12,462 nucleotides of DNA from contig UQWE01000027.1 in NCBI GenBank assembly GCA_900544655.1, positions 1 to 12,462 on the forward strand. Reading direction: 5' to 3'. The notes under the pieces were generated by a model, which had not been told where the DNA came from, searched no databases, and saw nothing but the letters and a program-made list of their open reading frames with translations. Position 1 is the first letter of the stretch, and each line of letters begins with the position of its first letter. A program made the position numbers and the translations under genes. Source of the DNA: an uncultured Coriobacteriaceae bacterium. GTDB lineage: Bacteria > Actinomycetota > Coriobacteriia > Coriobacteriales > Atopobiaceae. Positions 6,531-12,425 of this stretch are shown in pieces.

Positions 6531-6749
6531 ATGGCTTCTAAGCCGGACACCTCGAGTTACGAGCGCTTCTCGGACGTGACTGACCGTCTCGACGAGATTG
6601 TTGCCGCGGTGCGCGACAAGGGCACCTCGCTCGAGCGTTCGCTTGACCTGTTCGACGAGGCCATCGCTCTTGGCACGAGGGCCGTCGACCTGGTCGACAA
6701 GGCCGCCTTCTCCCCCGAGGAGCGCGAACGCCTGGTCGATAAAAGTTGA
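6531..6749 (+). CDS. xseB: Exodeoxyribonuclease VII small subunit, 3' end apparently replaced by a palindromic repeat
   Basis: Helical hairpin subunit that joins XseA in exonuclease VII, which degrades single-stranded DNA to short oligonucleotides. The core is recognisable: YERFSDVTDRLDEIVAAV (10-27), the Gly-x-Ser-Leu-Glu turn GTSLERSLDLFDEAIAL (31-47) and RAVDLVDKAAF (50-60). At 72 aa it is shorter than the usual 80 or so. ATG 6531 follows the nusB stop by 2 bases, with gagagg at 6515-6520. The last codon (Ser72) and the TGA stop (6747-6749) lie inside a 29-base palindrome. In the same frame the sequence beyond the palindrome reads LASGLASQFAK and stops at TAA 6807-6809, just before the terminator. 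This is probably the original end of the gene. The protein is likely still functional because the coiled-coil core is intact. No xseA is in the window. Confidence 0.88.
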   Translation: MASKPDTSSYERFSDVTDRLDEIVAAVRDKGTSLERSLDLFDEAIALGTRAVDLVDKAAFSPEERERLVDKS

Positions 6750-6773
6750 CAAAGGGACAGTCCCTTTGTCAAC
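6745..6773. repeat. Dispersed palindromic repeat, copy 1 (in xseB 3' end)
   Basis: Left arm gttgacaaaggga (6745-6757) and right arm tccctttgtcaac (6761-6773) pair over 13 bp, or 14 bp around a single central A. The same core occurs at 9911-9948. A long perfect palindrome found in more than one place suggests a REP/BIME-like element, possibly spread by a RAYT-type (Y1) transposase. No transposase gene is in this window. A 6-bp hairpin ggcaag-tggt-cttgcc (6776-6791) follows immediately. Confidence 0.8.
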
Positions 6774-6811
6774 CTGGCAAGTGGTCTTGCCTCACAATTT
6801 GCGAAGTAACC

Positions 6812-6837
6812 AAGCGAGCCGCGATTGCGGCTCGTTT
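6812..6837 (+). terminator. Intrinsic terminator of the efp-xseB block
   Basis: cgagccgc (6815-6822) pairs perfectly with gcggctcg (6827-6834) around GATT. The stem extends to 11 bp with one G-T wobble and AA/TT (6812-6837), and a short TTT lies at 6835-6837. It begins 3 bases after TAA 6807-6809, the proposed original xseB stop. Confidence 0.7.
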
Positions 6838-6909
6838 GCTATCTAGCGGGGTAGGGCTGTGCCGCTCGCTCATATCCCGTGCCCGTCACGCATCTCTCGC
6901 GTTCGTCGC

Positions 6910-6938
6910 TTCTGTCCAAACTATTTGTTTGGTATATG
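6910..6938 (+). promoter_or_regulatory. Weak promoter-like pair for dpaL
   Basis: TTCTGT (6910-6915) and TATATG (6933-6938) are 17 bases apart. The -10 matches at 4 of 6 positions; the -35 is poor, as expected if an activator is needed. The 17-base spacer coincides exactly with operator site 1. The leader to the dpaL start would be about 180 bases. Confidence 0.35.
6916..6932. promoter_or_regulatory. Operator-like site 1 (CAAAC-N5-GTTTG)
   Basis: ccaaac (6916-6921), TATTT, gtttgg (6927-6932): a perfect 6-bp inverted repeat with a 5-base spacer. Its 15-base core CAAACTATTTGTTTG recurs with one change as site 2. Confidence 0.6.
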
Positions 6939-7034
6939 TTGCGCGTCTCCGTTCACGCTTGAAAACCGTACGTTCGCCAATCGGCACAATTCCTGCCTTG
7001 ATTCGAACAAGAAGTATGGTTTCATATGGAATAA

Positions 7035-7049
7035 CAAACTAATTGTTTG
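7035..7049. promoter_or_regulatory. Operator-like site 2 (CAAAC-N5-GTTTG)
   Basis: CAAACTAATTGTTTG differs from site 1 at one spacer base and both half-sites are perfect. It lies 118 bases downstream of site 1 and 20 bases (about two helical turns) upstream of site 3. Confidence 0.6.
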
Positions 7050-7054
7050 GTTTG

Positions 7055-7069
7055 CAAACAAATAGTCGG
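7055..7069. promoter_or_regulatory. Operator-like site 3, degenerate
   Basis: CAAACAAATAGTCGG matches the reverse complement of site 1 in its first 12 bases; the last half-site is imperfect (GTCGG for GTTTG). Together with site 2 it forms a tandem pair with a 20-base period. Confidence 0.45.
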
Positions 7070-7127
7070 TCATTCGGCGGGTGAGGTTCCCGCTGTGCTA
7101 GTCGGTCGCGACGGAAAGGACGCAAAC

Positions 7128-8342
7128 GTGAGCGAGAGGATCGAATGGGCCATTAACGAGATGCCCAAGAGCGATGACGCGCACCTCGGCATCATGTCCC
7201 TGAAGAACGTCAAGAAGGCCCGCGCCTTCCATGAGAGCTTCCCCCAGTATTCTGTGACGCCGCTTGCTTGCCTCGACCAGCAGGCCAAGCGCCTCGGCAT
7301 CGCCGGCCTTGCCGTGAAGGACGAGTCGTATCGCTTCGGCCTCAACGCCTTCAAGGTCCTCGGCGGTTCCTTCGCGATGGCCAACTACATCGCCGATGAG
7401 ACCAACAAGGACGTTGCGGATTGCACCTACGATTACCTCACCTCCGACGAGCTCGCCCGTGACTTCGGCCAGGCCACCTTCTTCACCGCCACTGACGGCA
7501 ACCATGGCCGCGGTGTTGCCTGGGCTGCCAACAAGCTCGGCCAGAAGGCCGTTGTCCACATGCCCAAGGGCTCCACGAAGCCCCGCTTCGACAACATCGC
7601 CGCCGAGGGTGCCAAGGTCACCATCGAGGAGGTCAACTACGACGAGTGCGTCCGCATGGCCGCCGCCGAGGCTGACGCGTGCGAGCGCGGCGTGATTGTT
7701 CAGGACACCGCCTGGGAGGGTTACGAGAAGATCCCGTCCTGGATCATGGAGGGCTACGGCACCATGGCCTCAGAGGCTGCCGAGCAGCTCGCCGAGGCTG
7801 GCGTCGAGCGCCCGACCCACGTCTTCGTCCAGGCCGGTGTCGGCTCGCTCGCCGGTGCTGTCGTGGGCTACTTCACCAACCTCTTCCCGGACAACCCGCC
7901 CATTTTCGTCGTCGCCGAGTGCGCCCCGGCCGCGTGCCTCTACAAGGGTGCCAAGGCTGGCGACGGCGAGCCCCGCATCGTCGGCGGTGACATGCCGTCC
8001 ATCATGGCCGGTCTCTGCTGCGGCGAGCCCAACATTCTCGGTTGGGACATCCTGCGCAACCACGTTCGCGCCTTCGTCTCCTGCCCTGACTGGGTGACCG
8101 CTCGTGGCATGCGCGTCCTCGGTGCCCCCGAGAAGGGCGACCCGCGCGTCATCTCCGGCGAGTCCGGCGCCGTCACGAGCGGCCTCGTCATGACGCTCAT
8201 GCAGGACCCGGAGTACGCCGAGCTCAAGGAGGCCATCGGCCTCGACGAGAACAGCTCCGTCCTGTGCTTCTCCACCGAGGGCGACACTGATCCCGAGCAG
8301 TATCGCAGGATCGTCTGGGAGGGCGAGTACCCCACCTTCTAG
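7128..8342 (+). CDS. dpaL: 2,3-Diaminopropionate ammonia-lyase (YgeX type)
   Basis: PLP-dependent fold-type II enzyme that converts 2,3-diaminopropionate to pyruvate and two ammonia. The PLP lysine is K76 in RFGLNAFKVLGG. The catalytic aspartates of the family are D123 in TDGNHGRG and D193 in VQDTAWEGY. The glycine-rich phosphate-binding loop is QAGVGSLAGAVVG (235-247), followed by VGGDMPSIMAGLCCGEPN (285-302) and the C-terminal STEGDTDPEQYR. At 404 aa it is close to E. coli YgeX. The start is GTG 7128 with ggaaagga at 7113-7120. A TTG at 7047 would add 27 residues unlike the family and would lie inside operator site 2. It is the first gene of a four-gene same-strand module with ygeY, ygeW and carbamate kinase, so supply of diaminopropionate from a ureido precursor is likely. 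Confidence 0.95.
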   Translation: MSERIEWAINEMPKSDDAHLGIMSLKNVKKARAFHESFPQYSVTPLACLDQQAKRLGIAGLAVKDESYRFGLNAFKVLGGSFAMANYIADETNKDVADCTYDYLTSDELARDFGQATFFTATDGNHGRGVAWAANKLGQKAVVHMPKGSTKPRFDNIAAEGAKVTIEEVNYDECVRMAAAEADACERGVIVQDTAWEGYEKIPSWIMEGYGTMASEAAEQLAEAGVERPTHVFVQAGVGSLAGAVVGYFTNLFPDNPPIFVVAECAPAACLYKGAKAGDGEPRIVGGDMPSIMAGLCCGEPNILGWDILRNHVRAFVSCPDWVTARGMRVLGAPEKGDPRVISGESGAVTSGLVMTLMQDPEYAELKEAIGLDENSSVLCFSTEGDTDPEQYRRIVWEGEYPTF

Positions 8343-8492
8343 GGCGCTCAGCTCGACCCCGGCCTTGCCGCGAGCGCTTCTTTCGCGCAGGTCCGGCCTC
8401 ACCGCGAGGACTTCCTTACTAACTGCGAGCGCCCCAGGGGCGGCGCCAAGTGATTCCAGGTAAAAGGGCCATCCAACAGAAAGGTTGCAGAC
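8343..8492. other. 150-base structured intergenic region dpaL-ygeY
   Basis: No gene is seen. gggcgctc (8342-8349) can pair with gagcgccc (8427-8434), closing a loop of about 77 bases with GC-rich inner complementarity. gcccc-a-ggggc (8431-8441) forms a competing short hairpin. There is no T tract, so this is more likely an RNA structure within the transcript than a terminator. The ygeY ribosome binding site gaaagg lies at 8479-8484. Confidence 0.4.
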
Positions 8493-9878
8493 ATGGCTAA
8501 GCAGCTCGATTACGACCTCATCAAGAAGACCGCCGAGGACTACGGCAAGGACATGACGGCGTTCCTTCGCGCCATGATCAGCCACCCGTCCGAGTCCTGC
8601 GAGGAGGGCGAGGTCGTCGCCTGCATCAAGGCCGAGATGGAGAAGCTCGGCTTCGACGAGGTAAAGGTCGACGGCCTTGGCAACGTCATGGGCTTCATGG
8701 GCGACGGCGATAAGATCATCGCCATCGACTCCCACATCGACACCGTTGGCATCGGCAACATCGAGAACTGGGACTTCGACCCGTACAAGGGCTTCGAGGA
8801 TGACGAGCTGATCGGCGGCCGTGGCGGCTCCGACCAGGAGGGCGGCATGGCCGCCGCCACCTACGCTGCCAAGATGATGAAGGACCTCGACCTCATCCCC
8901 GAGGGCTACAAGGTCATGGTCGTCGGCACCGTCCAGGAAGAGGACTGCGACGGCATGTGCTGGCAGTACATCTACAACGTTGACGGCATCAAGCCCGAGT
9001 TCGTCATCTCCACCGAGCCCACCGACGGCGGCATCTACCGTGGCCACCGCGGCCGCATGGAGATCCGCGTCGACGTTCACGGCACCTCCTGCCACGGCTC
9101 CGCCCCCGAGCGCGGCGACAACGCCATCTACAAGATGGCCGACATCATCGCCGACGTCCGTAAGCTCAACAACAACGGCTGCGACGAGTCGACTGACGTC
9201 AAGGGCCTCGTGAAGATGCTCGACCCGAAGTACAACCCGGATCACTACGAGGACGCCCGCTTCCTCGGCCGCGGCACTTGCACCGTCTCCCAGATCTTCT
9301 ACACCTCTCCGTCCCGCTGCGCCGTCGCCGACTCCTGTGCCATCTCCATCGACCGTCGCATGACCGCTGGCGAGACCTACAAGTCCTGCCTGGAGGAGGT
9401 CGAGAACCTCCCGGCCGTCAAGAAGTACGGCGAGGACGTCAAGGTCTCCATGTACATGTACGACCGTCCGTCCTGGACCGGCGAGGTCTACGAGACCGAG
9501 GCCTACTTCCCGACGTGGATCAACAAGGAGACCGCTCCGCACGTCAAGGCCCTCGTCGACGCCCACAAGGCCCTCTTCGGCGACGAGCGCATCGGCTGCG
9601 AGAAGTCCATGGACAAGCGCGCCGGCCGACCGCTGTGCGACAAGTGGACCTTCTCCACGAACTGCGTCTCCATCCAGGGCCGCTACGGCATCCCCTGCGT
9701 CGGCTTCGGTCCCGGCGCCGAGTCCCAGGCCCACGCTCCCAACGAGGTCACCTACAAGCAGGACCTCCCGACCTGCGCCGCCCTCTACGTCGCCGCTCTG
9801 AACCTCTACGAGCCTAGCGCCGAGATGGACAACGCCACCACCTACCGCGCCGAGCTCACCGACAACGACATCAAGTAG
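8493..9878 (+). CDS. ygeY: YgeY-family M20 metallohydrolase
   Basis: Zinc-dependent hydrolase of the M20 peptidase/deacylase family, in the subfamily named YgeY (annotated as selenium-metabolism-linked hydrolase). Metal-site residues are all visible: H81 and D83 in DSHIDTVG, D114 in GRGGSDQEGG, the E149-E150 pair in VQEEDCDG (E149 as general base), E175 in STEPT and H414 in ESQAHAPNE. The lid (dimerisation) domain is about residues 185-330, with HGTSCHGSAPERGDN (196-210). At 461 aa it is longer than the E. coli protein of about 400, the extra length lying partly in the middle and C-terminal parts. The substrate is unknown; its neighbours suggest an amide or ureido intermediate leading to diaminopropionate. 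ATG 8493 follows gaaagg (8479-8484). A palindromic repeat separates it from ygeW. Confidence 0.9.
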   Translation: MAKQLDYDLIKKTAEDYGKDMTAFLRAMISHPSESCEEGEVVACIKAEMEKLGFDEVKVDGLGNVMGFMGDGDKIIAIDSHIDTVGIGNIENWDFDPYKGFEDDELIGGRGGSDQEGGMAAATYAAKMMKDLDLIPEGYKVMVVGTVQEEDCDGMCWQYIYNVDGIKPEFVISTEPTDGGIYRGHRGRMEIRVDVHGTSCHGSAPERGDNAIYKMADIIADVRKLNNNGCDESTDVKGLVKMLDPKYNPDHYEDARFLGRGTCTVSQIFYTSPSRCAVADSCAISIDRRMTAGETYKSCLEEVENLPAVKKYGEDVKVSMYMYDRPSWTGEVYETEAYFPTWINKETAPHVKALVDAHKALFGDERIGCEKSMDKRAGRPLCDKWTFSTNCVSIQGRYGIPCVGFGPGAESQAHAPNEVTYKQDLPTCAALYVAALNLYEPSAEMDNATTYRAELTDNDIK

Positions 9879-9887
9879 CTCGACTCC

Positions 9888-9901
9888 TGCGGGAACCCGC
9901 A
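9888..9901 (+). other. Small hairpin after ygeY
   Basis: tgcggg (9888-9893) and cccgca (9896-9901) are complementary and form a short GC-rich hairpin 10 bases after the ygeY stop. It lies next to the larger palindrome at 9905-9954. No T tract follows. Confidence 0.35.
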
Positions 9902-9904
9902 AAA

Positions 9905-9954
9905 GGGGAAGTTGACAAAGGTGACAAAGGGACAGTCCCTTTGTCAACTTCCCC
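9905..9954. repeat. Dispersed palindromic repeat, copy 2 with duplicated arm
   Basis: The outer arms ggggaagttgacaaag (9905-9920) and ctttgtcaacttcccc (9939-9954) are perfectly complementary over 16 bp. Within them tgacaaagggac (9922-9933) and gtccctttgtca (9935-9946) form an alternative 12-bp stem around one A. The left arm contains a 9-base tandem duplication, tgacaaagg (9913-9921 and 9922-9930), absent from copy 1. It lies between ygeY and ygeW, with ygeW starting 37 bases later. It may stabilise or split the mRNA, or attenuate ygeW. Confidence 0.8.
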
Positions 9955-9990
9955 GTCATACGCACGCAATTCGATCCGAGAGGACATAAC

Positions 9991-11190
9991 ATGAGCGAGA
10001 TCAGCCAGTACATCGACCAGCTTTCCGGCCTCGACTTCAAGGGCATGTACCAGAGCGACTTCCTGCACACCTGGGACAAGACTACCGACGAGCTCCGCGC
10101 CCTCTACGCGGTCGCCGGCGCCCTCCGCAACCTCCGCGAGCGCAACATCTCGTCCAAGATCTTCGACTCCGGCCTCGCCGTCTCCCTCTTCCGCGACAAC
10201 TCCACGCGCACCCGCTTCTCCTTCTCCAAGGCCACGAACCTCCTCGGCCTCGAGCTCCAGGACCTCGACGAGAAGAAGTCCCAGATCGCTCACGGCGAGA
10301 CCGTTCGCGAGACCGCCACGATGATCTCCTTCATGGCTGACGTCATCGGCATCCGCGACGACATGTACATCGGCAAGGGCGACGCCTACATGCAGGAGGT
10401 CTCTGACTCCGTCGCGCAGGCCTACGAGGACGGCGTCCTCGACCACCGTCCGACGCTCATCTCCCTCCAGTCCGACTCCGACCACCCGACGCAGTCCTCT
10501 GCCGACATGCTCTACCTCATCGAGGAGTTCGGCGGCCTTGAGAACCTCCGTGGCAAGAAGGTTGCCGTGACCTGGGCCTATTCGCCCTCCTACGGCAAGC
10601 CGCTGTCCTGCCCGCAGTCCCTCATCAGCCTGCTCCCGCGCTTCGGCATGGACGTCACCCTGGCTCACCCCGAGGGCTACGACCTCATGGGTGACCGCGT
10701 CGAGGCCGCCAAGAAGTATGCCTCCGAGAACGGCTGCACCTTCAACCAGGCCAACACCATGGAGGAGGCCTTCGAGGGCGCCGACATCGTGATCCCGAAG
10801 TCCTGGGCCCCCTACGCCGCCATGGAGCGCCGCACCAACCTCTACGCCGAGGGTGACGACGCCGGCATCGCCGCGCTCGAGAAGGAGCTCCTCGCCCAGA
10901 ACGCCACGCACAAGGATTGGTGCTCCACGACCGACCTCATGGCTAAGACCGCCAACGGCCAGGACACCATCTTCATGCACCCGCTGCCCGCCGACATCTC
11001 CGGCGTCTCCTGCGAGCACGGCGAGGTCATGGCTGACGTCTTCGACATGCACCGCGATGGCATGTACAAGGAGGCTTCGTACAAGCCCTACGCCATCGCC
11101 GCGATGATCTTCCTGCAGAAGGTCGCCAACCCGATCGAGACCCTCCAGGCTCTCGAGGCTGCCGCCACTCCCCGCTGGTTCCAGGCCTAA
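9991..11190 (+). CDS. ygeW: Knotted carbamoyltransferase, YgeW family
   Basis: Member of the aspartate/ornithine carbamoyltransferase superfamily, in the knotted YgeW branch. The carbamoyl-phosphate motif RDNSTRTRFSF spans 68-78, with STRTR at 71-75. HPTQ is at 165-168, VTWAYSPSYGKPLSCPQS at 193-210, and FMHPLPADI at 328-336. At 399 aa it is near the E. coli YgeW length and longer than ordinary OTC/ATC, as expected for knotted members. With carbamate kinase downstream, the probable direction is catabolic: phosphorolysis of a carbamoylated (ureido) compound to carbamoyl phosphate. The acceptor amine is unproven; diaminopropionate or its ureido derivative is the best guess from dpaL. ATG 9991 follows gagagga (9977-9983). 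An oxamate/allantoin-type carbamoyltransferase is a less likely alternative. Confidence 0.9.
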   Translation: MSEISQYIDQLSGLDFKGMYQSDFLHTWDKTTDELRALYAVAGALRNLRERNISSKIFDSGLAVSLFRDNSTRTRFSFSKATNLLGLELQDLDEKKSQIAHGETVRETATMISFMADVIGIRDDMYIGKGDAYMQEVSDSVAQAYEDGVLDHRPTLISLQSDSDHPTQSSADMLYLIEEFGGLENLRGKKVAVTWAYSPSYGKPLSCPQSLISLLPRFGMDVTLAHPEGYDLMGDRVEAAKKYASENGCTFNQANTMEEAFEGADIVIPKSWAPYAAMERRTNLYAEGDDAGIAALEKELLAQNATHKDWCSTTDLMAKTANGQDTIFMHPLPADISGVSCEHGEVMADVFDMHRDGMYKEASYKPYAIAAMIFLQKVANPIETLQALEAAATPRWFQA

Positions 11191-11201
11191 TGTCCCCGTC
11201 G

Positions 11202-11232
11202 CCTGCGTCTGCGGTCTGAGCGCGGACGCAGG
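11202..11232 (+). other. Strong hairpin just after ygeW
   Basis: cctgcgtctgcg (11202-11213) and cgcggacgcagg (11221-11232) pair over 12 positions with one T-G wobble and a 7-base loop. It begins 12 bases after the ygeW stop. No T tract follows, so it is a possible Rho-type or processing structure, or protects the 3' end. Confidence 0.5.
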
Positions 11233-11256
11233 ACCGAGGCCTGCTACCTAGACAGA

Positions 11257-11270
11257 GCCGGTTATCCGGC
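11257..11270 (+). other. Short hairpin in the ygeW-arcC gap
   Basis: gccgg (11257-11261) and ccggc (11266-11270) pair around TTAT. Modest on its own, it is one of three hairpins in this 242-base gap. Confidence 0.3.
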
Positions 11271-11306
11271 ACCGCCGCCGCCATCCTCCTTGGTAGGCGA
11301 AGGCTT

Positions 11307-11344
11307 GGGGTCGCGCGTTTCGTTTCGGCCGAACGCGCGACCCC
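11307..11344 (+). other. 13-bp perfect hairpin before carbamate kinase
   Basis: ggggtcgcgcgtt (11307-11319) pairs perfectly with aacgcgcgacccc (11332-11344) around a 12-base loop; pairing can extend outward to 11304-11347 with one T-G wobble. The following agggatagctttatcaatttt is AT-rich but not a direct T tract. It could end or attenuate the ygeW transcript, with carbamate kinase expressed by read-through or from a promoter in the AT-rich bases 11346-11368 that I cannot define. Confidence 0.55.
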
Positions 11345-11432
11345 AGGGATAGCTTTATCAATTTTCAGGGCCACGCGCGGTCGTGCGCCCATATCTTGCA
11401 GGGCCGAGGCGCCCTCAATGATCGGAGTCGAT

Positions 11433-12374
11433 ATGTCCAAGCGAATCGTCGTCGCCCTTGGCGGCAACGCCCTCGGCAACAACCTTCCTGAGCAGGCCGT
11501 CGCCGTCCGTGTGACCAGCCAGGCGATCGTGGATCTCATCGAGCAGGGCAACGAGGTCGTCGTCGTCCATGGCAACGGTCCCCAGGTTGGTATGATCGCC
11601 AACGCCATGACCGAGCTCACGCGCTCTAATCCGGAGAAGTACATCCCGTGCCCGCTTTCCGTCTGCGGTGCCATGAGCCAGGGCTATATCGGCTATGACC
11701 TGCAGAACGCCCTGCGTGAGGAGATGGAGCGCCGTGGCATTGCCAAGGGCGTCGCCACCGTCCTCACCCAGGTCGAGGTCGACCCGGAGGATCCCGCGTT
11801 CTCCAACCCGACCAAGCCCATCGGCTCCTTCATGACGAAGGAGGAGGCCGAGGTCCTTCACCGCGACCGCGACTATGACTTCATGGAGGACTCCGGCAGG
11901 GGTTACCGTCGAGTCGTCGCCTCTCCGAAGCCCCAGCGCATCGTCGAGCTCGACACGATCACCTCGCTCGTCCAGGCAAACCACATCGTCATCGCCTGCG
12001 GTGGTGGCGGCATCCCGGTGCTTCCCACCGGTGACCACCACCTCAAGGGCGCCGCGGCCGTCATCGACAAGGACTTCGCCGCCGAGCTTCTCGCCGAGTC
12101 CCTCGACGCGGACTACCTCGTGATCCTCACCGCGGTCGAGAAGGTGGCCGTGCGCTTTGGCAAGCCCGACGAGCGCTGGCTCGACGAGCTCACGCCCGCC
12201 GAGGCTCGCGAGCTTGCCGAGGCGGGCGAGTTTGGCAAGGGCTCGATGGAGCCCAAGGTCCTCGCGTGCGCGAAGTTCGCCGAGAGCAAGCCCGGCCGCT
12301 CCGCCCTCATCACCCTGCTCGAGAAGGCCAAGGACGGTCTTGGCGGCAGCACCGGAACCACCATCCGCGCCTAA
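11433..12374 (+). CDS. arcC: Carbamate kinase
   Basis: Amino acid kinase family enzyme that transfers phosphate from carbamoyl phosphate to ADP, giving ATP and carbamate, which breaks down to ammonia and CO2. Visible motifs are ALGGNAL (8-14), HGNGPQVG (46-53), VVASPKP (161-167), CGGGGIPV (189-196), AVIDKDFA (209-216), LTAVEKV (232-238) and GKGSMEPKV (268-276). At 313 aa it has normal length. I choose ATG 11433 because MSKRIVVALGGNALG is the standard family start and cggag (11423-11427) precedes it; ATG 11418 would add five residues and is possible. Its role here is to collect ATP from carbamoyl phosphate made by YgeW, like E. coli YqeA; no arginine deiminase genes are present to suggest the arc pathway. 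Confidence 0.95.
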   Translation: MSKRIVVALGGNALGNNLPEQAVAVRVTSQAIVDLIEQGNEVVVVHGNGPQVGMIANAMTELTRSNPEKYIPCPLSVCGAMSQGYIGYDLQNALREEMERRGIAKGVATVLTQVEVDPEDPAFSNPTKPIGSFMTKEEAEVLHRDRDYDFMEDSGRGYRRVVASPKPQRIVELDTITSLVQANHIVIACGGGGIPVLPTGDHHLKGAAAVIDKDFAAELLAESLDADYLVILTAVEKVAVRFGKPDERWLDELTPAEARELAEAGEFGKGSMEPKVLACAKFAESKPGRSALITLLEKAKDGLGGSTGTTIRA

Positions 12375-12386
12375 GAGCGAATGCCG

Positions 12387-12425
12387 CGTGCGTGACCTCG
12401 GGGGAGGTCGCGCACGTTTGCTTTT
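12387..12425 (+). terminator. Intrinsic terminator after carbamate kinase
   Basis: cgtgcgtgacctc (12387-12399) and gaggtcgcgcacg (12404-12416) pair over 13 positions with one T-G wobble around GGGG. They are followed by TTTGCTTTT (12417-12425). It starts 12 bases after the stop and closes the module. Confidence 0.88.

Larger units (their letters stand above)
6838..7127. other. AT-rich control region of the dpaL module
   Basis: Together with the repeat and terminator before it, the gene-free gap from 6750 to 7127 is 378 bases. Open frames here give no recognisable protein. The part after 6900 is AT-richer than the flanks. It carries three related inverted-repeat sites, a weak promoter-like pair (6910-6938), a palindrome GTTTGCAAAC (7050-7059) and a small hairpin gcggg/cccgc (7077-7093) before the dpaL ribosome binding site. 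Confidence 0.65.

Noticed and set aside
6747..6809. Selenocysteine or read-through at the xseB UGA
   Set aside because: The reading frame does continue to TAA 6807, but the UGA is created by the palindrome and XseB is not a selenoprotein family. Repeat insertion explains it more simply.
6746..7042. Open + strand frame of 98 codons after xseB
   Set aside because: It overlaps the palindrome, the terminator and operator site 1, has no ribosome binding site and no recognisable protein features.
7047..7127. Upstream TTG start adding 27 residues to DpaL
   Set aside because: The TTG lies inside operator site 2, lacks a ribosome binding site, and the added residues do not resemble the family; GTG 7128 has ggaaagga at good spacing.
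8342..8434. tRNA-like fold (8-bp closing stem, about 93 bases) between dpaL and ygeY
   Set aside because: No T-loop TTCRA motif at the right place on either strand and no proper anticodon arm.
7770..10079. A 769-codon open frame on the minus strand across dpaL, ygeY and the second palindrome
   Set aside because: It mirrors GC-rich codon bias of well-identified + strand genes, has a low-complexity Val/Asp/Gly/Leu composition, and runs through an intergenic repeat. It is a shadow frame.
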